From assembly GCA_037355855.1 (NCBI GenBank), contig CM074759.1:6200001-6264000 (forward strand): a stretch of 64,000 bases of DNA, written 5' to 3'. The stretch is from Pseudo-nitzschia pungens (taxonomy: Eukaryota; Bacillariophyta; Bacillariophyceae; Bacillariales; Bacillariaceae). Below the pieces are notes generated by a model. The model worked only from the letters and a program-made list of their open reading frames with translations, did no database searches and was not told where the DNA came from. Shown piece by piece: positions 33,130 through 45,100 of this stretch (the stretch's first letter is position 1; every line of letters begins with the position of its first letter). Both the position numbers and the translations under genes were made by a program.

Positions 33130-33430
33130 TCATTGGTTGCTTGGTTTGTTCATTTGGTCGTTGATTCGTTCGTTCGTTCATTTGTTGCTTGGTTTGTTTG
33201 TTCGGTCGTTGCTTCGTACGTTTGTTCGTTTGTTTGTTGCTTGGTTTGTTTGTTTGGTCATTGCTTGATTTGTTCGTTCGTTCGTTGCTTGGTTTGTTTA
33301 TTCATTCGTTTGTTGCTTGATTTGTTCGTTCGTTCATTGCTCGGTTTGTTTGTTCGTTCATTGCTTCGTCGTTCGTTGCTTCGTTTGTTCGTTCGGTCGT
33401 TGGGTCGTTGCGTCTGTTCCTTGGTTTGTT
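33090..33430. repeat. TTCG/TTGCTTGGTTTG minisatellite
   Basis: Irregular tandem copies of TTGCTTGGTTTGTTCGTTCG-like units, located at and upstream of the transposase start on the minus strand. Its plus-strand open frame is a repeat artefact. Confidence 0.8.
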
Positions 33431-33740
33431 CAGGGGAGTTCCTTTGTTCCTTTTGTTATATTAATGATTTTGAGAGCTGCAACAACATTGAAAAAAGAAC
33501 AACGTTGAAAAAAGAGAAGGGATGTGATGTGATGGTTGACATGTGACTAATTTTGGTGAGTCATGAACCAAATTTGTTTACTTTTTAGTGGAAACAAATA
33601 AGAGTAGGTATAGGGAGTGATTTCTGGTCAGTGAAAACGAAAATATTTTCTTTTTTTTTGTCTATAGGGTCTGCCTAACTGTAAGGTTACTGTATTTATT
33701 AATTAAACCTTACTTTGTACCGGTACGTCTACTACTACAG

Positions 33741-34241
33741 AATTCCTATCAGCTGATCCCCCCATTTTTAATCAGATTAACTCGGGGAGTTTGGGCATTT
33801 TGACCTTTGTCTGGTGGTACATTTTTCTACTGGAGTCTACTACACGACTCTGTCATTTCCCAGAAAGAAAATCTGGTACTAATTTTCTACACTAATTCAT
33901 GTACAAATTAGGCTACAACTCCTCCTGACCATGGTGATTGAATTGGAAGCAGTTGCAATAGACTTGTAGCCATACCACCTACTATGTCCATCCAACCCTT
34001 GTGCCCAGAGTTGGTTTATCTGGTGTTATCAAGTCAAGATTGGTTGAGTAGGAGCCAAAATGTAATTTTGAACAATATCATGTAGAATTAGTACTGGAGA
34101 GATTTCTCAACTGAGTTGCCTTGGAGATGCTCTGTAGAGCCGTGTAGAAAAATCTACTACCAGACGAAGGTCAAAATGCCCTACTTGTAAACTCCCCGAG
34201 TTAATCTGATTAAAAATGGGGGGGATCAGCTGATAGGAATT
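33741..34241. mobile_element. 501-bp MITE with long inverted repeats
   Basis: The two ends are inverted copies over about 95 bases (tip AATTCCTATCAGCTGATC, then CATTTTTAATCAGATTAA and CGGGGAGTTT), with one 6-base indel and a few changes. The interior has no ORF. No target duplication is certain because the tip itself is the palindrome GAATTC. Confidence 0.8.
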
Positions 34242-34374
34242 CCAGAGTAAGTACGGTAAACCTTAGTAAAAGTAAGGTTAGTACGAAGTAAGTACTTAGT
34301 AATATGGTAAGGCCTACTTTACTCTGCTTTTGTTCCGATGTACGCACATACCGAATACTCGTACGGTAATAAAT

Positions 34375-34821
34375 AAGCATGGTATCGCAGAAACATGCAA
34401 GGCAATATTTGTTGGTACCATGGACAGACTGAAAATAGTTTTCGAGAAAAAGTTATCTGAAGTCTGAGAGAAGAATTCCGGTTTCCTCACTACTAAATCC
34501 TTCGGAGGCACATTTTTGTTGGAAAAACAAAAATGACCGACTGAGAGCCCTTGTTTTTTAGAAAAAACTGCAACTAGCTAACACGATTCAAAAAATTCTT
34601 GTTGCAACTACTATTATTGGGCACCGTGACAGCACTTGCTCAGAGTTGGCGGCATAAAAAGGATGTAACTCGATAAGTATAAGGAGCTGAACCAAAAGAA
34701 AAACATCGTAATATAGCTTAAATCAAGATCTATCCAACCGAACCTAAAACAAGAAATCGAAATTTTTGAGATTCGGGTCCCTCGGAACCCGGATGTTGCA
34801 TGTTTCTGCGATACCATGCTT
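34375..34821. mobile_element. MITE copy 1 of an AAAT-target family
   Basis: The inverted tips read AAGCATGGTATCGCAGAAAC inwards from both ends, and AAAT is duplicated outside (34371-34374 and 34822-34825). 447 bp, no coding capacity. The right half matches the left half of the neighbouring element at 34826 in inverted orientation (shared TTTAAGCTATAT and TTTCTTTTG blocks), so the two belong to one family. Confidence 0.72.
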
Positions 34822-35163
34822 AAATAAGCATGGCGACACAGAAAAAGACACATCCGGGTACCTTTGGGCCCAAATATTCAAAATTCTCGATTCTATGTTA
34901 CAGTAACCGTTGGAAAGATCTCAATTTAAGCTATATAGACATGTCTTTCTTTTGCTTAAGTTCCTGATACTTGTCGAGATACATCCATTTGAAAATAGCA
35001 TGAGTTTTTGTACTGGAGCACATGAAACAAATGCTATGCGTGTTGATTGTGCAATTAGAACTTTATTTTTCTTGTTACCGAATGGGTCGTGCATGATAAG
35101 TGCCGTTATTGGTGTGTTTGGATGTTTTTTTATGCATTTCGACAAAATTGGTGCGCGCAGATG

Positions 35164-35168
35164 AAAGT
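35164..35168. repeat. left target-site duplication of the copia element
   Basis: AAAGT, repeated at 55126-55130 right after the other LTR. An alternative reading makes the duplication AAAG and lets the LTR start with the next T. Confidence 0.7.
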
Positions 35169-36066
35169 ATGAAGATATTCAAGGTGGGTGCTATGATCTG
35201 CTGTGCTAAGGCTCCTGTGTAGAAGGGCTACTGGGGCTACAGACAGCAACACCCAGTAGCTGACTAACAGGTGCTAAGCTGAGTGCTGAGATGTGTGCTA
35301 ATTGGTAGCATACAGGCTTAGCAGCAGGCTTAGCAACAGGCTTAGCAACAGGCTTAGCAACAGACCTATCCTGCTTAGTATGGATGCTAGCAGAAATTAC
35401 TAGGGCCGTCGCGTACGATTTGTACCAATCGTACGTACCCCGAGTAAAGCACCTGTTATGGTGTAGCTAAATGCTACAGGGTTAGGGTTGCTAATGCTAC
35501 GAGATACTGAAAGATGCTAACCTACCATGATACCACGCTAAGATACTATGCTACCGCCGGGGTCGGGTCATTGGTGTATAATATGTACCATGACCGGATA
35601 CCCGGCCCAAACAGTTACCCAACGCGCTAGCATAAGCGAGCTAGCGCTAGCGCACGATTCGATCTAATTAAGCGATACTCCGATACGCTACTCCATAGAA
35701 TACAGTACCAGAGCTACGGAGCTCTGTTATTATACGAGTTATCGGATCGCTGATACGATACAGAGCTGAGCTGCGCTCAGCTCCCTGTATTCACTCTTTC
35801 TTTTATGCTCTAAAATAAACACACCTATCATGCCCTCCCTTTCGATCGATTCCGATGTACCTCTAGGGAAGTGCCTTGTATTGCCTAAGTGTGTGCAATA
35901 GACCTTGAACAGTCCACTGTAGACTCACCCCTTTGCCAGGGATATACGTGTTATTATTGTTAAGGCTTTTCCCTATTTACAGACCAGTACAAGTCCATTT
36001 ATCTACGAGTCGATTAAGTTCTACGAAGAAGTTCTACGAAGATTGCTGACGAGCAATATCAACGCA
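35169..36066 (+). repeat. 5' LTR of a CoDi-type copia element
   Basis: 898 bp, ending in CA. It differs from the copy at 54231-55125 by three substitutions and one 3-bp indel by eye. It contains internal tandem copies of GGCTTAGCAACA, a palindromic GTACGATT..AATCGTAC block, and a TATAATATG box at about 35577 that may be the promoter. Confidence 0.9.
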
Positions 36067-36080
36067 GTTTATCAGACCCA
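36067..36080 (+). promoter_or_regulatory. possible primer-binding site of the copia element
   Basis: GTTTATCAGACCCA follows the LTR directly. The core TATCAGA matches the usual copia site for initiator-Met tRNA (TGGTATCAGAGC), but the first bases differ. It would be a variant or decayed site. Confidence 0.4.
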
Positions 36081-37048
36081 CCGCTCGACCCACTACGAAC
36101 CAGGACGCCGGCTAGAGCGTGTGACGAAACCCAGCTGGCTGATCACCACTGGCATCCATGCCTTCACTTGGATGTAAAACCACCTCAGCTGTAACTGGAC
36201 CAGTAGCTGACATCGCGAGATCCCTGATGTTAATGGGGAGCCCTTCCCTAGACCCGCGAAACGACCGGAGCCCACACATCCACCTCTGGGGCCTGTTTAT
36301 ACAGTAGATGAGCATCATGGTGGCTCCATGGAGGCTCAGTCCGGTGGGGAAGGAGCAAGACGGACATGGAGAAAGCAACGTTCATGATTCCCTGTTATTT
36401 TACAGGATTCAAGGGGACGCTTGCCAACGGATGGAGCCACACTGGAAAAAGGAACTTTCGTGGAAGACAGACCACCACGTACTTCCCAGTGAAGACAGTG
36501 TCCAGCAGACCAAGGACATGACGTCAGGCCCATCCGACTGAGGCGCGGACAACCTCACGAGGCGCAGACAACCTCAAATCTGCCATACCATCGATTTTGA
36601 TTTTAGCCAAGGGAATTTGGAATCAGACAAGCCAAGAACCCTGAGATCAGTCATATCTCAAAACCAAATCGATTGGTCCAGAGCAGAAAGACCGAATAGA
36701 ATTCTTCTTTTGGTCGTAACCAACCATCCAACCATCAAATCGGAACCATCGATGTGGATACCTTTTTTAGACGTCGGCACGAAGCTGTTGACACGGAAAC
36801 GCTGACGTGATACCTTTTTCTTTCAGATGTCGACACGGAAACGTCGACACGGACCATCGATTCCATCGATTTGAATGTTCTTCTTTTTGAATGACGGCAA
36901 CACGGAATCGACACATAGCTTCCTTCCTTTTCTTTTGGTTGACGACGATACAGAACCTTCGATCGACAACTTGGATGGAGACAGTCCCCACCACAAAAGA
37001 ATTTGGTTTAGAAACTGAAGTGAATTAGTTAATCAAGTCAAGTCAACC
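36081..37048 (+). other. leader region of the copia element
   Basis: About 970 bp between the LTR and the gag-like ORF. It has no long ORF. A cluster of CGACACGGAAACG repeats lies at 36770-36860. It presumably holds the packaging signal, which would explain why the element still moves. Confidence 0.4.
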
Positions 37049-37963
37049 ATGGCCAAGCAGACTAGAAGTCAAGCCGCCGCAGCTACTGCTGCCGCAGACA
37101 CTCCCCCGACTGGAGCCGGCGCTCCTGGAGTTGCCCCTGTAGGCGGCGCCGTCCCTGGAGGCGGCGCTGTCCCTGGAGGCGGCGCTGTCGCTGGAGCCGA
37201 TGCTCCTCCACTCGGAGCCGGCGCCACTGGAATTGTCCCTGGAGCCGGCGCTCCCCCGCCTGGAGTTGCTGGCGCCGCCACTGTTGGAGTACCTGGAATT
37301 CCTCCTGTTGCTCCTGCTGCATTTGGAGTCTCCAGGATCCAACAAGAACCCAACCTCGACATCCAACCTCGATCTGAGATGATCCTACTTGCTGCTGTTC
37401 AAGAACTGAGAGCAGTGCGCAACGAGAATGCAGCTCGGATTGCTGCTGAGACTGCTGCTGCTCCTGCTGCCGCTCCTGCACCTACAGGAGCTAGTCCCGA
37501 TATCCTCCAAGCTGAGAGTATGTATAGCGAAAACAACGACGACGGACGCATGTTTTCTCTACTGGACGAGATTATCGATCATGAGAAGGATGGATCCGCT
37601 GTCAGGAAGCAAGATGCCACGATCACCAACAAGTACGGCCGTAAAGTTCCCAAGCCTACTACGAGAGGATGGCGATTACTCGTTAGTTGGAAAGACGGAA
37701 CTAAATCCTGGTGTAAGTTGAGTGATCTGAAAGAGTCCTTCCCTGTACATACCGCCGAGTACGCTGTATCCGCCAAGATTTCAGAACAGCCAGCGTTCCG
37801 ATGGTGGATCCACCACGTACTACGAAGGAAGAAGCAAATTCTCAAGGCCACCAAACGAAACAAGTACTGGGATAGGACGCACAAGAAGACGGCAGCAGTG
37901 AAGACGACGGCAACAACAGCAGGACCTGTGTGTCTTATAGACATCGAATCTGAGTGTTTATGA
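37049..37963 (+). CDS. Gag-like N terminus fused to a pol chromodomain-like segment
   Basis: Intact 304-residue ORF. Residues 1-95 are Ala/Gly/Pro-rich repeats (AVPGGGAVPGGGAVAGAD) after a MAKQTRSQ start, and resemble a copia Gag N terminus. From MYSENNDDGR (about 155) on it resembles the linker between integrase and RT in diatom copia elements: SLLDEIIDHEKDGSAV, TTRGWRLLVSWKDGTKSW, LSDLKESFPVHTAEYAV, PAFRWWIHHVLRRKKQI. It stops just before the RT would begin. The protein therefore looks like a fusion made by internal deletion that has kept its frame. It could bind DNA or chromatin through the second half; this is inference. Confidence 0.6.
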   Translation: MAKQTRSQAAAATAAADTPPTGAGAPGVAPVGGAVPGGGAVPGGGAVAGADAPPLGAGATGIVPGAGAPPPGVAGAATVGVPGIPPVAPAAFGVSRIQQEPNLDIQPRSEMILLAAVQELRAVRNENAARIAAETAAAPAAAPAPTGASPDILQAESMYSENNDDGRMFSLLDEIIDHEKDGSAVRKQDATITNKYGRKVPKPTTRGWRLLVSWKDGTKSWCKLSDLKESFPVHTAEYAVSAKISEQPAFRWWIHHVLRRKKQILKATKRNKYWDRTHKKTAAVKTTATTAGPVCLIDIESECL

Positions 37964-38800
37964 CGTACGACGGCCTAAAGACCTGTATTTTTGCAAGTAT
38001 TTGCAAAAAAGTATCCCTGAAACCACCAGTATCCTCAACAAGAAGCCCATCTTTGCTCGTAACAGAAGAAAAGGTGTCATCGGTAGTGCCCGACGACTGG
38101 TCTACGAGAAAGAAGACTGCCTTACGAGCGCAAACGATGTGCTGTATCCCAGAACGCCATTAACAAAGCAATGTATCCTTGCACTGAAAGCGCTCGATGG
38201 ATTGATGTATTCCGAGGAATCGATACCAACGGATTGACGTAGCAATGGATCGATAGCCAAATCCGTAGCAACAAATCCGTAGCAACGGATCGATAGCAAC
38301 AGATTGATAGCCAAATCCATGGCAACGGATCGATAGCAGCAAATGCCAGACGCGAGGATTCGCAGCGTCTGCTAGACGCAGCGTTGACCGATTAATCCTC
38401 TCTCCCTGAAGAACAGCGGGAACAACGATGTTTATGTATGTCTTTGTGGCGAAAGAGCAGTAGCAGCAACAAGAGAACAACATCGATGCCCTGACAGGAG
38501 AGAAGCCTACAGCAGCTAAAAGGATTGGTGGGAGCAAAGGAACAAGCGCAGCATGGACCCGCAGCGCATTGTTAGTAGACAGGGCGCATTGAACTGAAGA
38601 CAATTTGGCAGCATGCTATGAACGACAGCAACGACGCTCGTTGGTAGACCTGCTACGACGTGCTCTGTTACGAGTGTAGCGCGGTCGATCCGTCTCAGCA
38701 TTTGTGGCTAATGGAAATGGGAGCAAGATCAGCAAGGCCAAAAGAAAGCAACTGTGAGTTGGATAGTCGTGCAGATACGACAGCTGCTAGTTGCAACATG
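37964..38800 (+). other. degenerate copia interior with tandem repeats
   Basis: No intact ORF. CCGTAGCAACGGATCGATAG-like units are repeated at 38215-38345. Nothing else is recognised. Confidence 0.45.
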
Positions 38801-38809
38801 ACTTTATTG

Positions 38810-39190
38810 GAAGACCAAGTTACCTCCTACGTGGATCCTTATACAGATCCAGTCAGGAAGGTTTGGTTGATTTATTCCCACGAGGCTTTATGCTTCAGGG
38901 ACAGGCTACAGCACAGCCTGATATGTCCCAACCAAATTAGGGATTGTGGTCACAATCGTGTGGACGAGACGCCAAGACAGTATGATTCCAAGTCATCGGA
39001 TAAAGATGAAGGTGAAGGAACCCCCTGAACACTGGATATTAAGCTGATGCTTAATGGTGTTGTTTCCTACTCCCCCTCCAGGCGCCCCACGAAACACGAG
39101 ATAGAGACCTGCGACCATGTGATTACCACCAGGAAGAGCCCTGGAACCCAATGGGTTCCAAATTCCAACAAGCAAACGCGGCGAATGTTC
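38810..39190 (+). pseudogene. copia pol remnant around the protease region
   Basis: Two neighbouring frames read like the segment at the protease in diatom copia polyproteins: ALCFRDRLQHSLICPNQIRD, DETPRQYDSKSSD, then LMLNGVVSYSPSRRPTKHE. A stop (about 39026) and a frame change separate them. No catalytic protease triad is visible. Confidence 0.55.
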
Positions 39191-39865
39191 AATCACATCC
39201 TTATTCCCCCGACTCGACCAAGTTCGTTCCTGCCGTTCAGCAATAGCGGCAACAACAGACCAAGGTTAATACCCCGACAGGCAATGTGCCTACAGCAGGA
39301 ATCGGACCGGCACCGATTGAGACCCCTTCCAAGATGAACAAGCGCAAGTTGGACAGTCGAAACACGGTCCAATTTCAGTCCCCATTTGTACGACAAGCCT
39401 CTTCGGAGCGACGAGCTGCCCCTATCGCATTTGGATGTGCGGCTATATTCTTTTTCGGGCGATTCCTTGAAGACTTGCGGGGACGATGTAGACGTGGATT
39501 CAGTACCAAGTCTTACAATCAACGCCCTGCATACCCCTATGTACGAGCGCGCCTACACTGATGGACACGGGCGCTTTGAATTGGATCCTCGTTGCAGTTC
39601 TCCTGTACCTGTCATCCGTTTACAAGCATGTTCGATGGGACGATGCAGTCGAACCAGTCATGACGCTCTTTGATGGACCTGTATTCAGGACGCCCATCTG
39701 CCTACATTTTGCTAAGAACCACTGCTGAAGAGCCAGTAAGCAGCGGATAGCGCAGGAGCGCAAATACTAGTAGAAGACCAAGCAAGACACCGCATCAGAC
39801 AGCGGGGACAAAATGGCGTGGTACTCCTGTTAGTACTACCAAGACCTGTGGGGACTTGACCTCTT

Positions 39866-40345
39866 ATGGCGTTCCCTGCTATCAACCCGCATACTGTCCC
39901 CTGTTATGAATTGAACGACAGCCAGGGCTATGAGGAATTCATCCCTATCCACAGCAAGAGACAAGCCGCTGATGGCCTGAAGACCCTTACCCATGAGAAC
40001 AGAGCAGAGCTCAGCATAGGGCATTTCAGCAGAAGCATTCGGAAGAAGACTGCCCGGAAAAGATCCCTCAAGCAACTTTGGGCATTCTGTGGTGAGCTTG
40101 TTACAGGTATCAGCCAAAGGATTGTCTACAGTGATCTGGCATGCATGGAAAGAACTCCGTTTGAGTTAGTACATGAGCACATGCCAGACATCTCCTTGTA
40201 TCAAGCACACGAGTGGTACGATTTTGTCTATCGAACTGATCTCTCTGATGGTACAGAGAAGCTCGAACGCTGGCTTGGTTCGTGCGCACGCATGTTTGGA
40301 GGTGGCCACTGTCACTGGATCCTTACCGAAGCAGCCCTGTGTTAG
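39866..40345 (+). pseudogene. copia integrase C-terminal remnant
   Basis: The frame contains RTPFELVHEHMPDISLY, HEWYDFVYR and RWLGSCARMFGGGHCHWILTE, typical of the part that follows the integrase catalytic core in copia elements of diatoms. The upstream catalytic core is missing or unreadable, and the frame stops after WILTEAALC. The next frame (from about 40350) continues with VTEAEWRAHD and SFDQAVESKIGD, then YNEYIGNKVTI, so the pol sequence runs on across a break. Confidence 0.6.
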
Positions 40346-40740
40346 AGCTGTCACTGAAGCAGAATGGAGAGCCCACGATGATCAAGAGAGCAATGTACTC
40401 GTTTGACCAAGCAGTTGAATCCAAGATCGGGGACAAGCTTGAGAATACAGATGTTCAGTTTCAAGACATGTGCCCCCAACCCCCAAAGGAACTAATTGAC
40501 CAGGATAGATGGCCAAACGATTTAGCTACCATGACAGAACCAGAAGCCTCTATTCCGGACGTGGATGAGCTCGTACCTGATTGGGATACCTACAATGAGT
40601 ATATTGGAAACAAGGTTACGATTCAAAGCAAGGGCACGAGTTACAGCGGTATGCACCCAGCAAGTGAACGGTGGCGTGCTGCTGGCGTGGCATGTTACAG
40701 TTGGCGTGTTACAGCTGCGTATGGCGATTCATTCTAGACT
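40346..40740 (+). pseudogene. copia pol linker remnant after integrase
   Basis: In a frame open from 40282, the segment SFDQAVESKIGD ... DELVPDWDTYNEYIGNKVTI matches the usual linker after integrase. The expected continuation into the chromodomain-like part is absent here; it is found instead in the ORF at 37049. Confidence 0.5.
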
Positions 40741-41062
40741 CGCGAGCCTAACGATTGATGTTATCCGAGTACGAGCCTTGCAAGAATCGAGGCTGCGACA
40801 CGGAGCTGTGGCTCGCTGCCTCTACCAGACAATTGCAGGATGCAACGGAACCGAAAGCCGACAGTGCTCAGCTCACGGGGACACGCTGTCCCTGTTACAG
40901 GTTGAACGCCAGCAGGCTGGAGCGATTGAAGAAGAGCAGCAGATGTTGCAAAGCAGGAACGCTCATGCGGAAGCTGAAGTGTTACGACACAACGACAACG
41001 CCCTGTTAAAAACGCAACAGTGCTGCATGGAACAGACGATTGCAAACAGCATCGAAGATTGA

Positions 41063-41825
41063 CACGAGACAGGCAGCTATGGTATATCTGCCCGTATTAA
41101 CTTCGAGCGGCATTGCGCAGAGATTCGCCTCGTGTAGCACTACAGGCAATGCTTCGTGTACTCCAGATGACGCTAGCCAAGTGGTGTTAGGCGATCCTCC
41201 AGTTACGAGGACACACCGTACGGAACCGCGACGGAGTTGCGTGTAACAGAGTTGCGTGTAACAGAAGACTACGAACACCAACAGCGACGGCGCGCATACC
41301 TCGTATGTACGTTGACTGTACTACGACCTAGCAGTTGGTACTACTTCGAATGACGCTGATTGCTATTGCCGATTGGATGTGCTTCAGTTACTTCGAATGA
41401 TGCTGATTGCCAAGACCGATTGGATACGCCCGATCGAATATCTCAGCAGTGCCTGAGGTACTTCAAACGGCGCTAACTGCTACGATCGATTGTATATATA
41501 GGTTGAATGTATTGACCGAAGACTATTCAATTCAGTCCAACGCAAGGACTGAACTATTCAGTCCAGAGACCAGTATTGAAAATGTGGCATCGAAATTGTT
41601 ATGTTTGATACTATGAATACACAACTGCTGTTCCGGGGACAACCAAACGATTGAACCGGTCGTCCTGTCACAGGAGCAGCGTGGTTTTGAATATACGATC
41701 TACGAATCGATATGATCTACGAATCGATATGATCTACGAATCAGGAGCTCTGACGTTCAAAAGACAGTATGACAGGACGAGCAGCATGATTCGAATTGCC
41801 GCATGATTTGGATTGATGCCAAGAA
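41063..41825 (+). other. degenerate copia interior, left of the LINE
   Basis: No ORF of note. Degenerate tandem units of about 60 bp (TACTTCGAATGACGCTGATTG and variants) lie at 41340-41500, and TATGATCTACGAATCGA is repeated at 41690-41745. Confidence 0.45.
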
Positions 41826-41843
41826 GTGACAAGCGATCCCATG
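41826..41843. repeat. LINE target-site duplication, left copy
   Basis: GTGACAAGCGATCCCATG, repeated exactly at 52760-52777. It abuts the 3' end of the LINE, which is on the minus strand. Confidence 0.9.
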
Positions 41844-42143
41844 ATAATAATAATATACGTATTTAAATAACTTTAATCACCAAAGGTGAAACTAAATTAC
41901 TCAGTCTGTAACCAGACTTTAAGGTCGCCTCCATCATAGAGTCAGGACCCCAAGTGGCAGAACGACAAATTGTCAAACAAACCTTGAACATCAAGCAGGG
42001 AAAAGGACAAACAAGTCCCACAAAATAGGGACTTGAGAGAAAGTGAAATGGGAATGAAGATATTGGGATAAGATCCAGTATCAAAAGGGATGGGACAGGA
42101 TAAGAAGCAGGAACAGAAGACAAAACCAAGGTACAAAGTGTAA

Positions 42144-45100
42144 TCAACCCTGAGGTCCAGTAAGCCAGGCTCTGAGAAGAGCAGCCTCTTGTTGGTATGG
42201 CTGCACTGGTGGGACAGGCGCTGCATACTGCTTCCGTGCAAGGTGGATGGTTGCAAGCCACTGCCGCTTGGCAGTCAGGGTGTAACCTTGTAGGACTTGG
42301 AAAGGGGTTTGTAACAGGGAGTGTGACTGGGGGAGTGCACCGGCTGTGCCAATTGCCAATTCAGAGGTGATGGAAGCATCAAGAGATTGGTGTTGTTCAG
42401 CATCAAGGGTACCCCCAGGACCATGGAGTCGTTCATTCCTATAAGTCCAAAGATCCCAGGAGGTAAGAAAGAACTGATGGATGATAGCTGTAGCCCAACG
42501 TTTGGGAGAGCGCTTGCTTCCAATGTGGGAGTAGTAGTCAGCCTGGATTTGATACCAGCGAGGAGACCACCTACCAAGAAGCCAGTTGTGCCAGCCAATA
42601 GTCCTCTGTGCCCTGACAGCAGAAGCAATTGCAAGGGAGTAGGATGATGGATAAATTCTCTGGCCCTTCCGAACTCGTGTGAGAAGATCAACAATGGCAA
42701 CAGCCAATGATGGATCAGTTTGTTCAACTTCAAGCCGCTTCTGCAGTGGTCCCGTGAAGGCCGACACACTGTGCCTGACAGCCCCAGGATCCTTGCAGGA
42801 GAGCACATGAGAAACCTTCTCGTTGTCTGCATCACACAATGGGCACCTGGAGTGATCCTGATACTGGTAGTGAAGTAGTTGGTTGCCAACACCAATGCAT
42901 CCAGAAGCAAATTTGACAAACCACCTTTGCATGCCAGGAGGGAGTCGCTTGAAGGCAGACAGATGGGCACACCAATGGATGGAACCCAAAACAGGTTGTG
43001 GAATGGGGATATCATGGTGGGTCTGCCAATATTTAAGAAGAGGAGGACCAGAAATGGCAACATGCAGAGCATTCTGATCAAACCTTGAACACTTGCATCC
43101 ATTGAGAGAAAATGCCCAGGGCTCAAACACAAGTCTGGGATAGTGATGGGCCGAAGCTCTATGAACAGAGAGAAAGGCCTTTGCCATGCTGTCAACCTGA
43201 TGATTGCGAAGGGCCCACCAATCAAGAAAGATTCCAGCTTGATGGCCCTGAACCCACTGAAAGTGCACAGAGATTGGCAGGGCAGAAATCATGTTTCTGA
43301 TGACATAAACATAATCAAAAGACTTCTGGGAAATAACCAATGGCCATGATCCCTGAGCCTGTTTGAGAGCTGTGTCACCATCCAGAGCAATAGTGATAGA
43401 GCCAGAAGCAATATCAAAAAGATTCACCAGAGCAGTGCAACAGGTGAGAACTCCAATGATACCCGCCAGTTCACTCCTGTAGGATGACTGATCCTCAGGG
43501 GATCCACTGACAAAATTACAGCCAGTAAGGAACAATGAAGCAGTCTTGGTGGAGGTATTGGGTGACAAAATGAAAGCAGAAGTTCCTCTGAGAAGGTCCG
43601 GATCAAATGAACCATCACATACAGCACTGGCAGTACCATTCTGAATAGCATCAACAAGGGTCTGACAGCCAGCCTGTGGTAGGGAATATTTGTGGAGAAG
43701 TACTCTTGGAGACGCACAGAGTGAATCAAAGGCATCTGCAGGGGAGTCTGGAAGAGAATCAAATGGATTGTACTCCAGAGGATCCTTGTCAGGAGGTTCA
43801 GAAACAAAGGCTGAAGACCCGACAACGCGGACAACTTGGCCACAAATAACAGGGCAGACAAGCACATCAGCGCAGGCTGGTTTGTCAGAAAGGAGTTCAG
43901 CAGTGACCCTGTATCTGCCCCTGCCCTGGGAGGTGCTCACAGTCCAGCCAGTAGAAGTTTTGAAGAATATTCTGTTGGTGGATGGAGACAAAAACCAAGG
44001 CCAAAGAGAAGCTGTCTGGGGAGAGAGCCAAGGCCCAAGATGAAAAGAAGGAGCTAGTGCCCTGGCTGCAGGGGGTGGACAAGGGGGAAGAAAACAGGTC
44101 TGAAGTGCCTTAGTCCATAAGCGCTTTGCTGCTGGAGGCCAAGATGGAGGACATCTCGGCCAGTCAAGATGATCCCTCAAGTGATTGGAGGATATCAGCT
44201 GGAAAGCCATGGGAGAGAGTCTTTTTCCATCTGGAGTACAAATGTCAGCAAGGGAGATAGCCTTGAGTGACATGCGCATGTGATTCAAGAGGGACAAGTC
44301 AGCACCTCTGAAGCCAGCGTTGACAAAGGCGTGCATGAGATAGCAGTCATTGGAACGTAGCAGGGGAAGATCTGGGAAGTCTTCAAACAAGCTCACAGGG
44401 TGAACAGAGAAAAACTTCCACACATGTTTGTACCAGCAGGGAGTGACATAGGAAGCAAAAGGATGAAATGGGGTGACACCAAGATGGAGAGGAATGCCAA
44501 GTTCGAGCCGTAGAGACTCAGCAGTTAGCCTGAGAATCCTACCAGTTTGGGAGGACCTGACAGATTCCTGAAAGAGGGTGGCAATATGACTGAACTCTTG
44601 GAGAAGGTAGGGGTGAATGAAACCAAAGCCTTGATAGAGGGAAGGACCATAGAATACATGTCTGGGAAATGTCTGTGACATCCCTGCCTTATTCAACACA
44701 GGAACAAGAGCTGGGTGAATAATCTTAGTCCAAGTGGCCTCATCAAGTTGCGTGACAGGCATGGGGTATTCAACAGACTTCATGAAAGAATACTTGAATG
44801 TGTAGAGGGATGCCCTCTTCTCACACTTGGAAGCCTTGAGCTGAGAGCCAAAAGACTGGGACTGTGACTTCATGTGAGCAATCTGTGCTTCCTCATTGCC
44901 ATCCATGGAGATAAAAACCCCAAGGGTCTTGTCAGCATGGTCAACTTCAAAACGATCCAGGGTAGCGCGATTGCCATTCTTATCAGCAACAGAGAAGTCA
45001 CCGGGCATGTCAGCAATGGAGCGATAGTCCCAACCGGATCCATTCCATTTGAAATCAATCAAATAACAGAAGGATTTGGCAGGTTCAATCGCACCACCAG

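Larger units (their letters stand above)
27989..33662. mobile_element. decayed PIF/Harbinger-like DNA transposon (approximate limits)
   Basis: The limits come from an 18/19-bp inverted repeat, GAC-A(8/9)-GAAAATA, at 27989-28006 and 33644-33662, with TA outside both ends. The repeat is low-complexity, so the limits are tentative. It encloses a minus-strand Harbinger-type transposase with two frameshifts and two plus-strand frames, each interrupted by one TGA. Harbinger elements normally carry a transposase plus a DNA-binding partner gene, which fits this layout. PIF/Harbinger elements usually make a 3-bp duplication; only TA is common here. Confidence 0.45.

Noticed and set aside
42275..43225. 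316-codon minus-strand frame within LINE ORF2
   Set aside because: It is a shifted-frame shadow of the RNase H and C-terminal part of ORF2, which is itself intact.
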